Source of the DNA: a virus
Virus record (IMG/VR): IMGVR_UViG_3300021057_000274
Location: 62,001 to 126,000 of that record
Length of the DNA: 64,000 nt
Reading direction: 5' to 3' (one strand)
Shown: positions 1-6,882 of the stretch, one piece after another
Layout of the letters: every line of letters starts with the position of its first letter
How positions within the stretch are numbered: the first letter of the stretch is position 1
Translations under genes and position numbers: made by a program
The notes under the pieces: model-generated
Told to the model about the DNA's origin: nothing
The model's input: only the letters and a program-made list of their open reading frames with translations
Database searches by the model: none

Positions 1-12
1 GTTTCTTTTGGA

Positions 13-41
13 TTTACTTTCGCGTAACTTCGTGATAAAAT
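13..41 (+). promoter_or_regulatory. sigma70-like promoter
   Basis: TTTACT at 13-18 and an extended -10 TGATAAAAT ending at 41, with a 17-bp spacer. This layout recurs through the window. It drives the first small-gene operon; a Shine-Dalgarno (GGAGG) lies before the ATG at 67. Confidence 0.75.
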
Positions 42-66
42 CTCTCAATAGTTCACGGAGGCGTGA

Positions 67-333
67 ATGTCTCGGCAGTTCCAGCTGCTCTCGTTTCGCA
101 CCGATCATGCCCAGTGTGCTTGCGGCTCGCGCCGCGAGACCTCGACGCTAGTCTGGTTCGGAAAGATCGTCCCTACCCTCGCCGAGGCGTGGGAGCACAT
201 GACGACAGACGCAGAGGGGCGGCGCTTCATCTTCGGTTACCGCGTCGAGTTTCGCGTCTCGCGCGACGGCGGCCAGACCTGGAGCGGCAACCTCTTCCAA
301 CAGCAAAACATCCCGGTCTACGACTCGCCGTGA
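67..333 (+). CDS. hypothetical protein, 88 aa
   Basis: Not recognised. The ATG follows a clear GGAGG about 7 nt upstream. The N-terminal half has a Cys-x-Cys pair (CACGS) and the C-terminal half reads like a small beta-rich domain (YRVEFRVSRDGGQTW). First gene of an operon whose members overlap end to start; the stop overlaps the GTG of the next gene. Confidence 0.7.
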   Translation: MSRQFQLLSFRTDHAQCACGSRRETSTLVWFGKIVPTLAEAWEHMTTDAEGRRFIFGYRVEFRVSRDGGQTWSGNLFQQQNIPVYDSP

Positions 334-533
334 AAACTAGCACCCTCAAGGTCGAGACGACCTTCAAGAAGATCGGCTCGGATCAAACCGTCGTCGGCAA
401 GCCGGGCGATCAGGTGCAATACGAGCGCTCCCCGGTCGACATGTCGATCGTCATCTGGCTCGGAAAATTCTCACGGCGCGGCGCGTGGTACACGAAGGTA
501 GAGCCCACCAAGATCCATGAGGTGATCGCTTGA
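330..533 (+). CDS. hypothetical protein, 67 aa
   Basis: Not recognised. GTG at 330 overlaps the preceding TGA (GTGA), which argues for translational coupling and for this start over longer upstream versions. Basic and Lys/Thr-rich, with no signal peptide or membrane segment. Confidence 0.6.
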   Translation: MKTSTLKVETTFKKIGSDQTVVGKPGDQVQYERSPVDMSIVIWLGKFSRRGAWYTKVEPTKIHEVIA

Positions 534-616
534 AGCCACGTTACAAGCTGCTCTACAGCTATCGATGGGGCCGCGGTGAGTGGTGGACCCCGAGGCTGAA
601 GCTGGTGGTTCGGTGA
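530..616 (+). CDS. very small ORF, 28 aa
   Basis: TTG at 530 overlaps the previous stop (TTGA) and its own stop overlaps the GTG of the next gene. The peptide is basic and aromatic (KPRYKLLYSYRWGRGEWW). Support comes only from its exact fit between two overlapping neighbours; it may be a coupling ORF. Confidence 0.4.
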   Translation: MKPRYKLLYSYRWGRGEWWTPRLKLVVR

Positions 617-954
617 CTCCGACCGTCGCGATGTGGGTGGTCCTGGTGCCGACCGAGATCCGACGCCCGGTGGGCAAGCGTCAGCACTACTCCGTGCGGT
701 ATCATCGCACGTGGGACGCGAAGGTGCGTGAGATCACCGGGGGCTTGACGATCATGTCACCCGCGAGGGGGCAGTGGGTCGCTCCGAACGGTGAGCTCTT
801 CAAGGAGCGGATGATTCCGGTGCAGGTCATGGCGACGCGAGAGCAGATCGATCAGATCGTCGACCTCACCCTCAAGCACTACGACCAGCTCGCCGTTCTC
901 TGCTACAAGCTGAGCAGCGAGGTCATCATGCGCTACGCGTCGGAGGCCAAATGA
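613..954 (+). CDS. hypothetical protein, 113 aa
   Basis: Not recognised. GTG at 613 is chosen because it forms a GTGA overlap with the ORF ending at 616; an in-frame GTG at 580 would add 11 residues inside that ORF. The C-terminal half is a long amphipathic helix region (REQIDQIVDLTLKHYDQ). The stop overlaps the next ATG. Confidence 0.65.
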   Translation: MTPTVAMWVVLVPTEIRRPVGKRQHYSVRYHRTWDAKVREITGGLTIMSPARGQWVAPNGELFKERMIPVQVMATREQIDQIVDLTLKHYDQLAVLCYKLSSEVIMRYASEAK

Positions 955-1214
955 TCGTTTGGGTTGAAGACAGGAAATTTTCGGGGGTCTACAACGCGGA
1001 AAACCTTCCGCAGTGGAATCTTCACGGCCAACTCAAGATCAACTGGAACCTCTGGATCGAGACTCGCCCAGTCTATTGTGACCGTGGACGTTATCTCGCC
1101 AAGACAGACGCCCCGCTCGACGCGCAAGAGGGATTTCCGCGCTATTACTTCGACCTGGAGATCGCCAAGCGTGAGCTTCAAGCGTGGATTGACGCTCGAA
1201 AGGAGTTAAGGTGA
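951..1214 (+). CDS. hypothetical protein, 87 aa
   Basis: Not recognised. The ATG forms an ATGA overlap with the previous stop. Soluble, Trp-rich N-terminal half (QWNLHGQLKINWNLWIE), then a helical C-terminus. It ends in a GTGA overlap with the next gene, so the operon continues. Confidence 0.65.
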   Translation: MIVWVEDRKFSGVYNAENLPQWNLHGQLKINWNLWIETRPVYCDRGRYLAKTDAPLDAQEGFPRYYFDLEIAKRELQAWIDARKELR

Positions 1215-1513
1215 GAGAGTGGCCCTGGAAGAAGAAAGGTTTTATCGGCTTCAAGTACATCCCTCATGACCGCGGAGACGTCTTCAACAAGCTTCACGAG
1301 ATCATGCTCAAGGGTTGCTATCAAGACTCGATGAATGGCTACTCTCAAGAGTTCGCGAGCTTGGCCGACCTGACGAACCAGTATCAACAGCTCAAGCTGC
1401 TCGGGATTCTGGACGAGGGCGACATGGAGGAGCGGGCGGCCTACGTTGTCTGGTACGCCAACGGGCCGGGACGGGTCTACGTGCGCGACTTCGACTGGGG
1501 AAAGCGCGGATGA
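1211..1513 (+). CDS. hypothetical protein, 100 aa
   Basis: Not recognised. GTG start overlaps the previous TGA. Basic start (REWPWKKKG), then a predicted helical middle and an acidic C-terminal part. No membrane segment or metal site seen. Confidence 0.65.
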   Translation: MREWPWKKKGFIGFKYIPHDRGDVFNKLHEIMLKGCYQDSMNGYSQEFASLADLTNQYQQLKLLGILDEGDMEERAAYVVWYANGPGRVYVRDFDWGKRG

Positions 1514-1551
1514 GCTGGCCGATCGATGAGGGGCGCTCGGAGGAAGATTGA
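1510..1551 (+). CDS. 13-aa ORF ahead of the nucleotidyltransferase
   Basis: ATGA overlap with the previous stop; encodes MSWPIDEGRSEED. Its 3' end contains the GGAGGA that serves as Shine-Dalgarno for the next gene, and its TGA overlaps that gene's TTG. It may act only as a coupling ORF. Confidence 0.35.
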   Translation: MSWPIDEGRSEED

Positions 1552-2216
1552 TCGACCACGACCTCGTCAAGCGAGTGCGCACGGCGTTCGGAGATGAGTG
1601 TACCGTCGCTCTGTTCGGGTCGCGCGTCTACGGCACCGACGATCGCTTCTCGGATCATGACTTCATGATCCTCTACAAGGGCTCTCGTAACTTCGGCAAG
1701 AGCTTGAACAAGCGAGCCGCGCAGCTCAACCAGCGCACGATCAACCTCCATGTCTACGCCGCGGCTCAGTTTCAAGCTGCTCTCTACTCGCATGAGCCGA
1801 TCGCGGTCGAGCTCTGGATGCTCCCGAGCGAGTTCGTTCTCCAGGGACCGCACCCGGACAAGATCTGCTGGTGGCAGATCGACCACGGAGGGGCAGGAAA
1901 TTTTCACAAGTTTCATCACGCGTTCACGAAGAACGTCCAGAGCACGTGGAAGAAGGCTGAGAAGCGATTCTGGATCGATCGCCGTAGCTCGTTGAAGTGC
2001 GTCTTTCACGCGCTACGCACTCTCGAGTTTGGGGTTCAGATCGCAAAGCAAGGACGGATCACCAACTGGCGGCGCATGAATCACGTGCTAGCCGCTGTTC
2101 ACCAACCCCCGTGCGTGGAGTGGAGTCAAGTCGGCGCACGCTTTCATGGCCAACTGCAAGAGCTCACTCAGGAGTTTAACCAATCATGCCGTTCTCTGTC
2201 CTCAAGCCGCCGTTAG
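1548..2216 (+). CDS. Pol beta-superfamily nucleotidyltransferase, 222 aa
   Basis: The N-terminal 40 residues carry the family signature: GSRVYGT (the GS helix) followed by SDHD, the DxD-type metal pair that binds the incoming nucleotide. This is the minimal catalytic core of the DNA polymerase beta nucleotidyltransferase superfamily (aminoglycoside adenylyltransferases, MNT toxins/antitoxins, phage nucleotidyltransferases). The rest is helical and not diagnostic. The substrate cannot be named. TTG at 1548 has GGAGGA 5-6 nt upstream. The stop is TAG and the 3' end overlaps the next gene by 31 nt. Confidence 0.8.
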   Translation: MIDHDLVKRVRTAFGDECTVALFGSRVYGTDDRFSDHDFMILYKGSRNFGKSLNKRAAQLNQRTINLHVYAAAQFQAALYSHEPIAVELWMLPSEFVLQGPHPDKICWWQIDHGGAGNFHKFHHAFTKNVQSTWKKAEKRFWIDRRSSLKCVFHALRTLEFGVQIAKQGRITNWRRMNHVLAAVHQPPCVEWSQVGARFHGQLQELTQEFNQSCRSLSSSRR

Positions 2217-2410
2217 TCCTCTCGGAGGACGACAAGAACGCTCTCGCGCGCTCGACGAACCAGGAGCTCAGCGCGAAGTTTCAGAGGGATCTCAGCATCG
2301 ATCGCCAGATCAACGTGATCCTGCGCAAGCTCGTCGACAAGGTCGAAGCAAAGGTGCTAGAGCGCCAACGAGACAAAGAGAAGAGCCCCGAGACTCCAAA
2401 GGCTCCCTGA
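2186..2410 (+). CDS. hypothetical protein, 74 aa
   Basis: Not recognised. A highly charged, mostly helical small protein ending in a Lys/Glu/Pro tail. ATG lies 31 nt inside the nucleotidyltransferase 3' end in another frame, a larger overlap than elsewhere. No clear Shine-Dalgarno. Confidence 0.55.
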   Translation: MPFSVLKPPLVLSEDDKNALARSTNQELSAKFQRDLSIDRQINVILRKLVDKVEAKVLERQRDKEKSPETPKAP

Positions 2411-2439
2411 TTTACTTCACGACGATTAGATGATATAGT
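2411..2439 (+). promoter_or_regulatory. sigma70-like promoter, leaderless transcript
   Basis: TTTACT 2411-2416, 17 bp, TATAGT 2434-2439 with TG extension. The next ATG at 2447 is 7 nt after the -10 box, so the start codon is at about +1. Confidence 0.65.
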
Positions 2440-2446
2440 GCACGAT

Positions 2447-2713
2447 ATGAAGACTCTCGCCGAGGAAAAGATTCTCACCGTCTTCGACTGGAGAGATCCG
2501 TCGACTCTCCCAAGCGCGGCCGGGCTCTACGAGCGCCGAACGAAGCTGGGAGTCACCGTCGATTATTGGGACGGTGAGGCGTGGTATCGCGCTGGCAAGA
2601 CGAGCGAGCCCCTCATCAAGTGCGCCAACCAACACATCTTTCCTTGGCGCCGATATCTCGTAGCTAAGAACGCGCTGTATCGTCCGCTCGAGGGGATCAT
2701 CATCCGGCGGTGA
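2447..2713 (+). CDS. hypothetical protein, 88 aa
   Basis: Not recognised. Pattern of a small soluble domain (GLYERRTKLG, VDYWDGEAWYRAG). No Shine-Dalgarno: the ATG sits about +1 of the promoter at 2411-2439, so translation is probably leaderless. Ends in GTGA overlap with the acyltransferase. Confidence 0.65.
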   Translation: MKTLAEEKILTVFDWRDPSTLPSAAGLYERRTKLGVTVDYWDGEAWYRAGKTSEPLIKCANQHIFPWRRYLVAKNALYRPLEGIIIRR

Positions 2714-3339
2714 GATACGGGCGCGAGTACCTCGTCGGGTTTCTCCTGAGATGCGTCGTCTGGGTGTTGATGCACGTCGTCTATCGTCTTACCAAGGTTG
2801 GAGTTGAGAACATCCCGAAGCGTGGCCCGGGGGTCATCGTTTGCAACCACGTCTCGTTTCTCGATGCTCTCGTGATCACGGCCGCTTGTCCGCGTCCGAT
2901 CCGCTGGGTGATGGACCATCGCATCTACCGCACCCCAGTGATGAGCTGGCTCTTCAAGCTGTTGCGTGCGATCCCGATCGCGCCTGAGCGCGAGGACCGA
3001 GAGACCCTAGAGAGAGCTTACGACCGCATCGCTAGAGCCTTGGACAAGGGAGAGCTAGTCGGGATCTTCCCAGAGGGGCGCTTGACCAACACCGGTGACA
3101 TCCTCGAGTTTCGTGGCGGGGTGATGAGAATTCTCGAGCGCTACCCGGTCTACGTCGTGCCGATGGCGCTCTCGGGTCTGTGGCGCAGCCTGTTCGCGCG
3201 CAATCCCGAGAAGTACCGGTGGTGGACGCGAATCTGGCCGCGCGTGCGCGTAGTTGTCGGCGAGCCTGTCCCGCCTCTCGGAGTGACGCCTCAGATGTTA
3301 CACACGATCGTCGCTGGATTGAGAGGGGCTTGGAGATGA
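2710..3339 (+). CDS. plsC: 1-acyl-glycerol-3-phosphate acyltransferase-like protein (PlsC family)
   Basis: About 209 aa. Shows the acyltransferase blocks in order: NHVSFLD (the HxxxxD catalytic motif, residues about 46-52), a basic block, then FPEGRLT (block III, glycerol-phosphate binding) near residue 120 and a Pro-containing block IV. A hydrophobic N-terminal segment (LVGFLLRCVVWVLMHVVY) should anchor it in the inner membrane. The family moves an acyl chain onto lysophosphatidic acid in phospholipid synthesis. In a phage it would be an auxiliary metabolic gene that changes membrane lipids during infection (inference). GTG start overlaps the previous TGA. Length fits the family. Confidence 0.85.
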   Translation: MRYGREYLVGFLLRCVVWVLMHVVYRLTKVGVENIPKRGPGVIVCNHVSFLDALVITAACPRPIRWVMDHRIYRTPVMSWLFKLLRAIPIAPEREDRETLERAYDRIARALDKGELVGIFPEGRLTNTGDILEFRGGVMRILERYPVYVVPMALSGLWRSLFARNPEKYRWWTRIWPRVRVVVGEPVPPLGVTPQMLHTIVAGLRGAWR

Positions 3340-3383
3340 GTGGTGAGAACGCTCTCCGTAGCGCGTTAGGAATTCCGAACTAG
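3336..3383 (+). CDS. 15-aa ORF
   Basis: ATGA overlap with the acyltransferase stop; encodes MSGENALRSALGIPN. Only the overlap architecture supports it. Confidence 0.3.
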   Translation: MSGENALRSALGIPN

Positions 3384-3398
3384 CTCTTCAAAAAGTAG

Positions 3399-3427
3399 TT
3401 TACCTTTGAAAAGAGCTGTGATATATT
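3399..3427 (+). promoter_or_regulatory. sigma70-like promoter for the structured RNA/TerD unit
   Basis: TTTACC 3399-3404, 17 bp, TGATATATT ending 3427. Predicted start at about 3434, directly at the 5' arm of the first RNA stem. Confidence 0.75.
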
Positions 3428-3433
3428 CTTCCT

Positions 3434-3640
3434 CGCGGTGGCTATTGGTCGGGTTACTCCCACACATGCCAGCGGCGACGCCCCTCGGGGCTAGCCGCTA
3501 CCAATCACTTGGTCAGATCTCCATCGCTTTAGCGTCGCCCGGTGATCGAGGGTTCGACTCCCTCGCGGCGCTCCTGCAACGGCTATAGGTCGGGTTACTC
3601 CCATCCTTCATGCGAACACTTGGCCTAATCTTCCGTTGCA
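3434..3640 (+). ncRNA. tandem structured RNA, Y-RNA-like, with a tRNA T-arm minihelix
   Basis: Two related modules flank a tRNA-like minihelix. Module 1 is closed by a 7-bp stem, 3435-3441 with 3521-3527 (GCGGTGG/CCATCGC). Module 2 is closed by 3576-3582 with 3633-3639 (GCAACGG/CCGTTGC). The stems differ in sequence yet keep pairing, which is compensatory evidence for RNA. Both share GGTCGGGTTACTCCC after the 5' arm and CACTTGG before the 3' arm. Between them, 3531-3538 pairs with 3565-3572 and encloses a canonical T-arm (GAGGG, loop TTCGACT, CCCTC) but no D or anticodon arm. Bacterial YrlA Y RNAs are also tRNA mimics with a T-arm; that assignment is inference. It could instead be a 5'-leader regulator of the gene at 3663. 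Confidence 0.6.
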
Positions 3641-3662
3641 AACAATTCTCCACGGAGGCACC

Positions 3663-5876
3663 GTGACACAGCTCTCGAAGAACATCGTCGCCCTGTCCAA
3701 GGGCCTGGTCGTGATCCCGCGGGGATCTGGCCTCAAGATGCAGTTGCGCGAGGACGTATACGCGGCCTCCCTCCAAGCGTCGCTGATGCAGCTCGGCTAC
3801 ATGCTGAGCCGCGAGGCGTACGCCCTCGCCCTCTCGGCGCCGGCCGAGTGGGTCAAGGAGTTCTACGACGAGGCGATCCCGTACCTCAAGGAGGCGGTCG
3901 GGGCGAAGCGCGACTACCGTGCGATGTATCGCAACTTCCCCCAGCAGGTCATGGACCTGTCACACGTCGATCTGTTCATCAACGCGATCACTCACTATTG
4001 GTCAAACGGCCAGTGGGAGCCGCCGCACGAGCTAGCTGAGCGCGGCGTCAAGTTCGAGAGCACCGAGTTCAAGCTGCTGAAGCCGATCGACGAGGCCGGT
4101 TTTCTCAACCTCTTCACCCAGATGGTGGCGATCGGCCAAGCGCTCACTCCTCAAGACCGCAAGATCGTCGAGTGGTTCATCGACTCGGGGCTGAAGCTCA
4201 CCCTGCCAGAGACGATCCCGTTCAAGGAGACCCTGTGCCTGCTCGCTGCGAAGGGTCTCAACGTTCCGGTGAAGACTCCGACCGACGTGCTCCGCATCGC
4301 GGTTCACCTGTCTGGCGGTGACATCTCGCTGCCGGGCATCCCGTCGGCGAAGGTGAAGGCGCCGACCGGTGGCCGCTACTCCTCCGCTCGCTATTGGGAG
4401 ACCTACTATCGAGAGAGCGCCGAGAGAGCCGCGGCCGCCGCGCGCGAAGCGTTCAAGTTCAGGAAGTTCAAGCGACCGCAGCGACGCCTGCTGCTCGAGA
4501 TGCTTGACCGCGTCGCCGACGTCGCCGAGATGCAACGCTACCTCGGCCGCTGGCTCCGTCTGGGTGAGATCCTCCACCCGGGCGAGTTTGCCGGAAAGTT
4601 CCCACGCGCCCACGCGGCGTTCAAGACCCTTCGTAACCAGGAGGGACCAGACACTCGAGTCCGCACGTTCGACGCGCAGGTCAACCTCGCTTTCGCCGCG
4701 AGCGCGAGGGCTGGTTTGAAGGTTTTGACGACCCGGCCGGGCGAGTTCGCTCGCCGCCTGGATTGGCTGCTCCGCACCCATGACGCCGAAGCGGTCATGG
4801 ACGTTTTCACCGAGATCGCGCCGCGAATCAGCTCGAAGGTGCTGTTCGAGCTGTGGACTCACCTGGTCAATCGTGAGACTCCGGGCGCGGCGCGGACGGT
4901 CATGCTCAAGGGTCGCGGCGCGAAGTTTAAGACCCTTCCGACCCTCCCGGCGCTCCCGACCGACGTCGTGCAGCTCGCGACGCGGACGATCGCTAAGGCC
5001 CTCAAGGGCAAGATCAAGGACGCGAAGCTGCCGAGCCTGGGTAACGTTTGGATCGACCCGCAGCTGGCGACCCTGCCGCTGCCAGCGTCGATGCGTGACA
5101 TGAACACCGGTCTCAAGACGTACGTTCGCGGCACCCGTCTGCCGTTCCGCGGGGACGCGAAGGTGGTTCGCGCGTTCGTGCACTGGTACGACGAGGACGG
5201 GACTCAAGACATCGACCTGAGCTTCTCGTTCCACGGCCACAGCCTGGAGGCGATGGGGCACGTCAGCTTCACGAACCTGCGCGAGGGGGCGTGGGCGGTG
5301 CACTCGGGCGACATCCGTCACCGGGTCGGCTCGTGCGCGGAGTACATCGATGTCAACATCGAGAAGGCTCGCCAGCGCGGCGTCCGCTACGTGATGGTGC
5401 ACTGCTACAACTTCAACGGTCGTCCGATGCACACGGTGCCAGAGTGCCGCTTCGGGATGATGGAGCGCGAGCACCAGCGCTCGAACGAGATCTTCGAGGC
5501 GCGCACCGTGACCAACGCGATGCCCCTGATCAACCAGGGCACCACGGTCCTGGCGTGCATTCTCGATCTCCAGGAGCGCTGCATGATCTGGGCGGACATG
5601 GAGGCGGATCGCTACCTGGCGGTCGTTGAGAACACCGCGAGCAAGGCCGCGGAGGCGATCCGCAAGCTGGTGGGTCGTCCTGCGATCTCGGTCGCCGACC
5701 TGCTGCGCATGCACGCCGAGGTGCGCGGCGAGGTGGTGCAAGACGAGGCTCGCGCAGACACGAAGTTCAAGGCCGAGGACCTGACGACGGATTACGTCAC
5801 GATCGCGGGGCTGATGTCCCTCGACGCGCCGGCCAAGAAGGCGCCGGCGTCTAAGCGAGTGAAGATCGCCGCGTAA
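3663..5876 (+). CDS. TerD-domain protein, MXAN_6230/SCO0854-like
   Basis: 737 aa. GTG at 3663 has GGAGG at 3654-3658; a longer upstream TTG reading would enter the RNA stem. Residues 1-440 are helical. The C-terminal 230 residues look like a TerD fold: acidic pattern DEDGTQDIDLSF, then HSGDI, EYIDVNIEKA, RYVMVHCYNF and ARTVTNAMPLI. I recognise the layout of the large bacterial proteins named MXAN_6230/SCO0854 family, but see no RING domain. TerD proteins bind calcium and occur in stress and phage-response operons. A vWA protein, the usual Ter partner, is encoded at 11936. Preceded by the Y-like RNA, which suggests a ribonucleoprotein (inference). Confidence 0.6.
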   Translation: MTQLSKNIVALSKGLVVIPRGSGLKMQLREDVYAASLQASLMQLGYMLSREAYALALSAPAEWVKEFYDEAIPYLKEAVGAKRDYRAMYRNFPQQVMDLSHVDLFINAITHYWSNGQWEPPHELAERGVKFESTEFKLLKPIDEAGFLNLFTQMVAIGQALTPQDRKIVEWFIDSGLKLTLPETIPFKETLCLLAAKGLNVPVKTPTDVLRIAVHLSGGDISLPGIPSAKVKAPTGGRYSSARYWETYYRESAERAAAAAREAFKFRKFKRPQRRLLLEMLDRVADVAEMQRYLGRWLRLGEILHPGEFAGKFPRAHAAFKTLRNQEGPDTRVRTFDAQVNLAFAASARAGLKVLTTRPGEFARRLDWLLRTHDAEAVMDVFTEIAPRISSKVLFELWTHLVNRETPGAARTVMLKGRGAKFKTLPTLPALPTDVVQLATRTIAKALKGKIKDAKLPSLGNVWIDPQLATLPLPASMRDMNTGLKTYVRGTRLPFRGDAKVVRAFVHWYDEDGTQDIDLSFSFHGHSLEAMGHVSFTNLREGAWAVHSGDIRHRVGSCAEYIDVNIEKARQRGVRYVMVHCYNFNGRPMHTVPECRFGMMEREHQRSNEIFEARTVTNAMPLINQGTTVLACILDLQERCMIWADMEADRYLAVVENTASKAAEAIRKLVGRPAISVADLLRMHAEVRGEVVQDEARADTKFKAEDLTTDYVTIAGLMSLDAPAKKAPASKRVKIAA

Positions 5877-5880
5877 GTAG

Positions 5881-5909
5881 TTTACTTTTCGCGCGATCTG
5901 TGATTAAAT
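5881..5909 (+). promoter_or_regulatory. sigma70-like promoter
   Basis: TTTACT 5881-5886, 17 bp, TTAAAT 5904-5909. Start near 5916 leaves an 80-nt leader with a GGGTCCCGGGTGGGATC block before the ATG at 5997. Confidence 0.7.
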
Positions 5910-5996
5910 ATCTTCTACCGTAGTGCGAATCCTGGGGTCCCGGGTGGGATCGCCAGCCATCGAGACGATTTTTCAACGAACCAAGTGGAGAACGTT

Positions 5997-6335
5997 ATGA
6001 AGTCCTAGGTTTCCGAACAAAAGCACTGGACGTACTGCTTCCTCCGCGGTGATCTCCCGATCGCCCAGCAGGCGCTCCAAGCCGGACATGCTCTCCTCGA
6101 GCTCGGCATCAAGCACGGCCCGTCGCCCGACGGTCATCCCAGCATCATCTTCCTGGACACAAAGGACAAGCAAGAGCTCGAAGCTGCTCTCGACTTGACG
6201 CGCTCTCACGGGCTCAAGACGTACGAGTTCCACGAGCCGTACAAGAACTGGGGCCTCACGTCGTTCGCGACGCAACCGATTCCGGAAGATCAGCGTCACC
6301 TCTTCAAGCAGTTCAACCTCTGGAGGAAGTCATGA
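5997..6335 (+). CDS. peptidyl-tRNA hydrolase (Pth2-like) with in-frame UAG at codon 4
   Basis: Reads ATG AAG TCC TAG GTT TCC and then an open frame to TGA at 6333. GGAG at 5987-5990 is correctly spaced for the ATG at 5997. After the UAG (6006-6008) there is no ATG, GTG or TTG before the conserved part, so a normal downstream start is excluded. The protein has the Pth2 pattern: RGDLPIAQQALQAGHALLE (basic-Asp, then AQ..HA), IIFLDTKDKQELEAALDL and a Thr/Ala-rich C-terminal strand. Pth2 hydrolyses peptidyl-tRNA to recycle tRNAs. The amber codon could be read by the suppressor tRNA at 61181. A frameshift or sequencing error at the start is the main alternative. Confidence 0.7.
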
Positions 6336-6478
6336 ACCAGCAGCTCAAGGATAAGCTCGTCGAGTTTCTCGAGTACGCAGCTCAGCGAGAGGAGGACTCG
6401 GACCAAACCAGTGATCACTACGTCAAGTGGGCGCGAGAGCTCGCCGACGAGGTCAAGAGGGAGAAGCTCGATGCGTAA
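6332..6478 (+). CDS. hypothetical protein, 48 aa
   Basis: Not recognised. ATGA overlap with the Pth2-like stop. Acidic helical peptide (KLVEFLEYAAQREED). Overlaps the next start by 8 nt. Confidence 0.55.
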   Translation: MNQQLKDKLVEFLEYAAQREEDSDQTSDHYVKWARELADEVKREKLDA

Positions 6479-6746
6479 GGAGATGACCGAGCTGGAGCTC
6501 AAGTTCGGCTTTGAGCTCGCATGCGAGCTCAAGGAGATCGTGAAGGCGTACGCGAGAGAGCACAAGCCGGCTGACGTCTGGCATCGCCCCTTCGAGGGCG
6601 AGCCCTCACAGGTCGACTTTGACGGAGGGCTAGTCAACGTTAAGTTCAGCCGCTACATCATGGGCTGCAACGAGTACGAGCACCAGGAGTGCTCGTACGG
6701 CGTCGATGACATCATCGAGTGGTACTTCTGGGGGAGCCATGGGTGA
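6471..6746 (+). CDS. hypothetical protein, 91 aa
   Basis: Not recognised. ATG at 6471 lies inside the 3' end of the previous gene. Helical N-terminus then a beta-like half (VDFDGGLVNVKFSRYI) with two Cys. The stop overlaps the next gene by 8 nt. Confidence 0.6.
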   Translation: MRKEMTELELKFGFELACELKEIVKAYAREHKPADVWHRPFEGEPSQVDFDGGLVNVKFSRYIMGCNEYEHQECSYGVDDIIEWYFWGSHG

Positions 6747-6855
6747 CTTCTCGCGTTGTCCTCACGACGACTTTCTAGGTTACTGCAAGCAGTGCAACCC
6801 TAACCTTTGCCAGGAGTGCTACATGCAACCGTGTGAGTGTGAAGTTCCGCCGTAG
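6739..6855 (+). CDS. Cys-rich zinc-binding module, ends at UAG that may be read through
   Basis: 38 codons with GGGGGAG upstream of the ATG. Contains CPHDD, YCKQC, LCQEC and PCEC, a cross-brace-like set of Cys/His ligands. The UAG at 6853-6855 is followed in the same frame by the HD-domain gene. The codons after it are GTT TCC, identical to those after the UAG at 6006. Readthrough would give a 247-residue zinc-HD fusion. Confidence 0.55.
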   Translation: MGDFSRCPHDDFLGYCKQCNPNLCQECYMQPCECEVPP

Positions 6856-6882
6856 GTTTCCCTCGATCAGCTGATCGAGCAG

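Noticed and set aside
4032-5741. Long antisense open frame of 569 codons opposite the TerD-like gene
   Set aside because: The plus-strand gene has a promoter, Shine-Dalgarno and recognisable domain. The antisense product is His/Arg/Asp-rich with no start signals, a GC third-position shadow.
5997-6335. UAG used as a translation start codon (gene beginning at 6006)
   Set aside because: GGAG is correctly spaced for the ATG at 5997, not for the UAG. An in-frame ATG before the UAG makes readthrough simpler.
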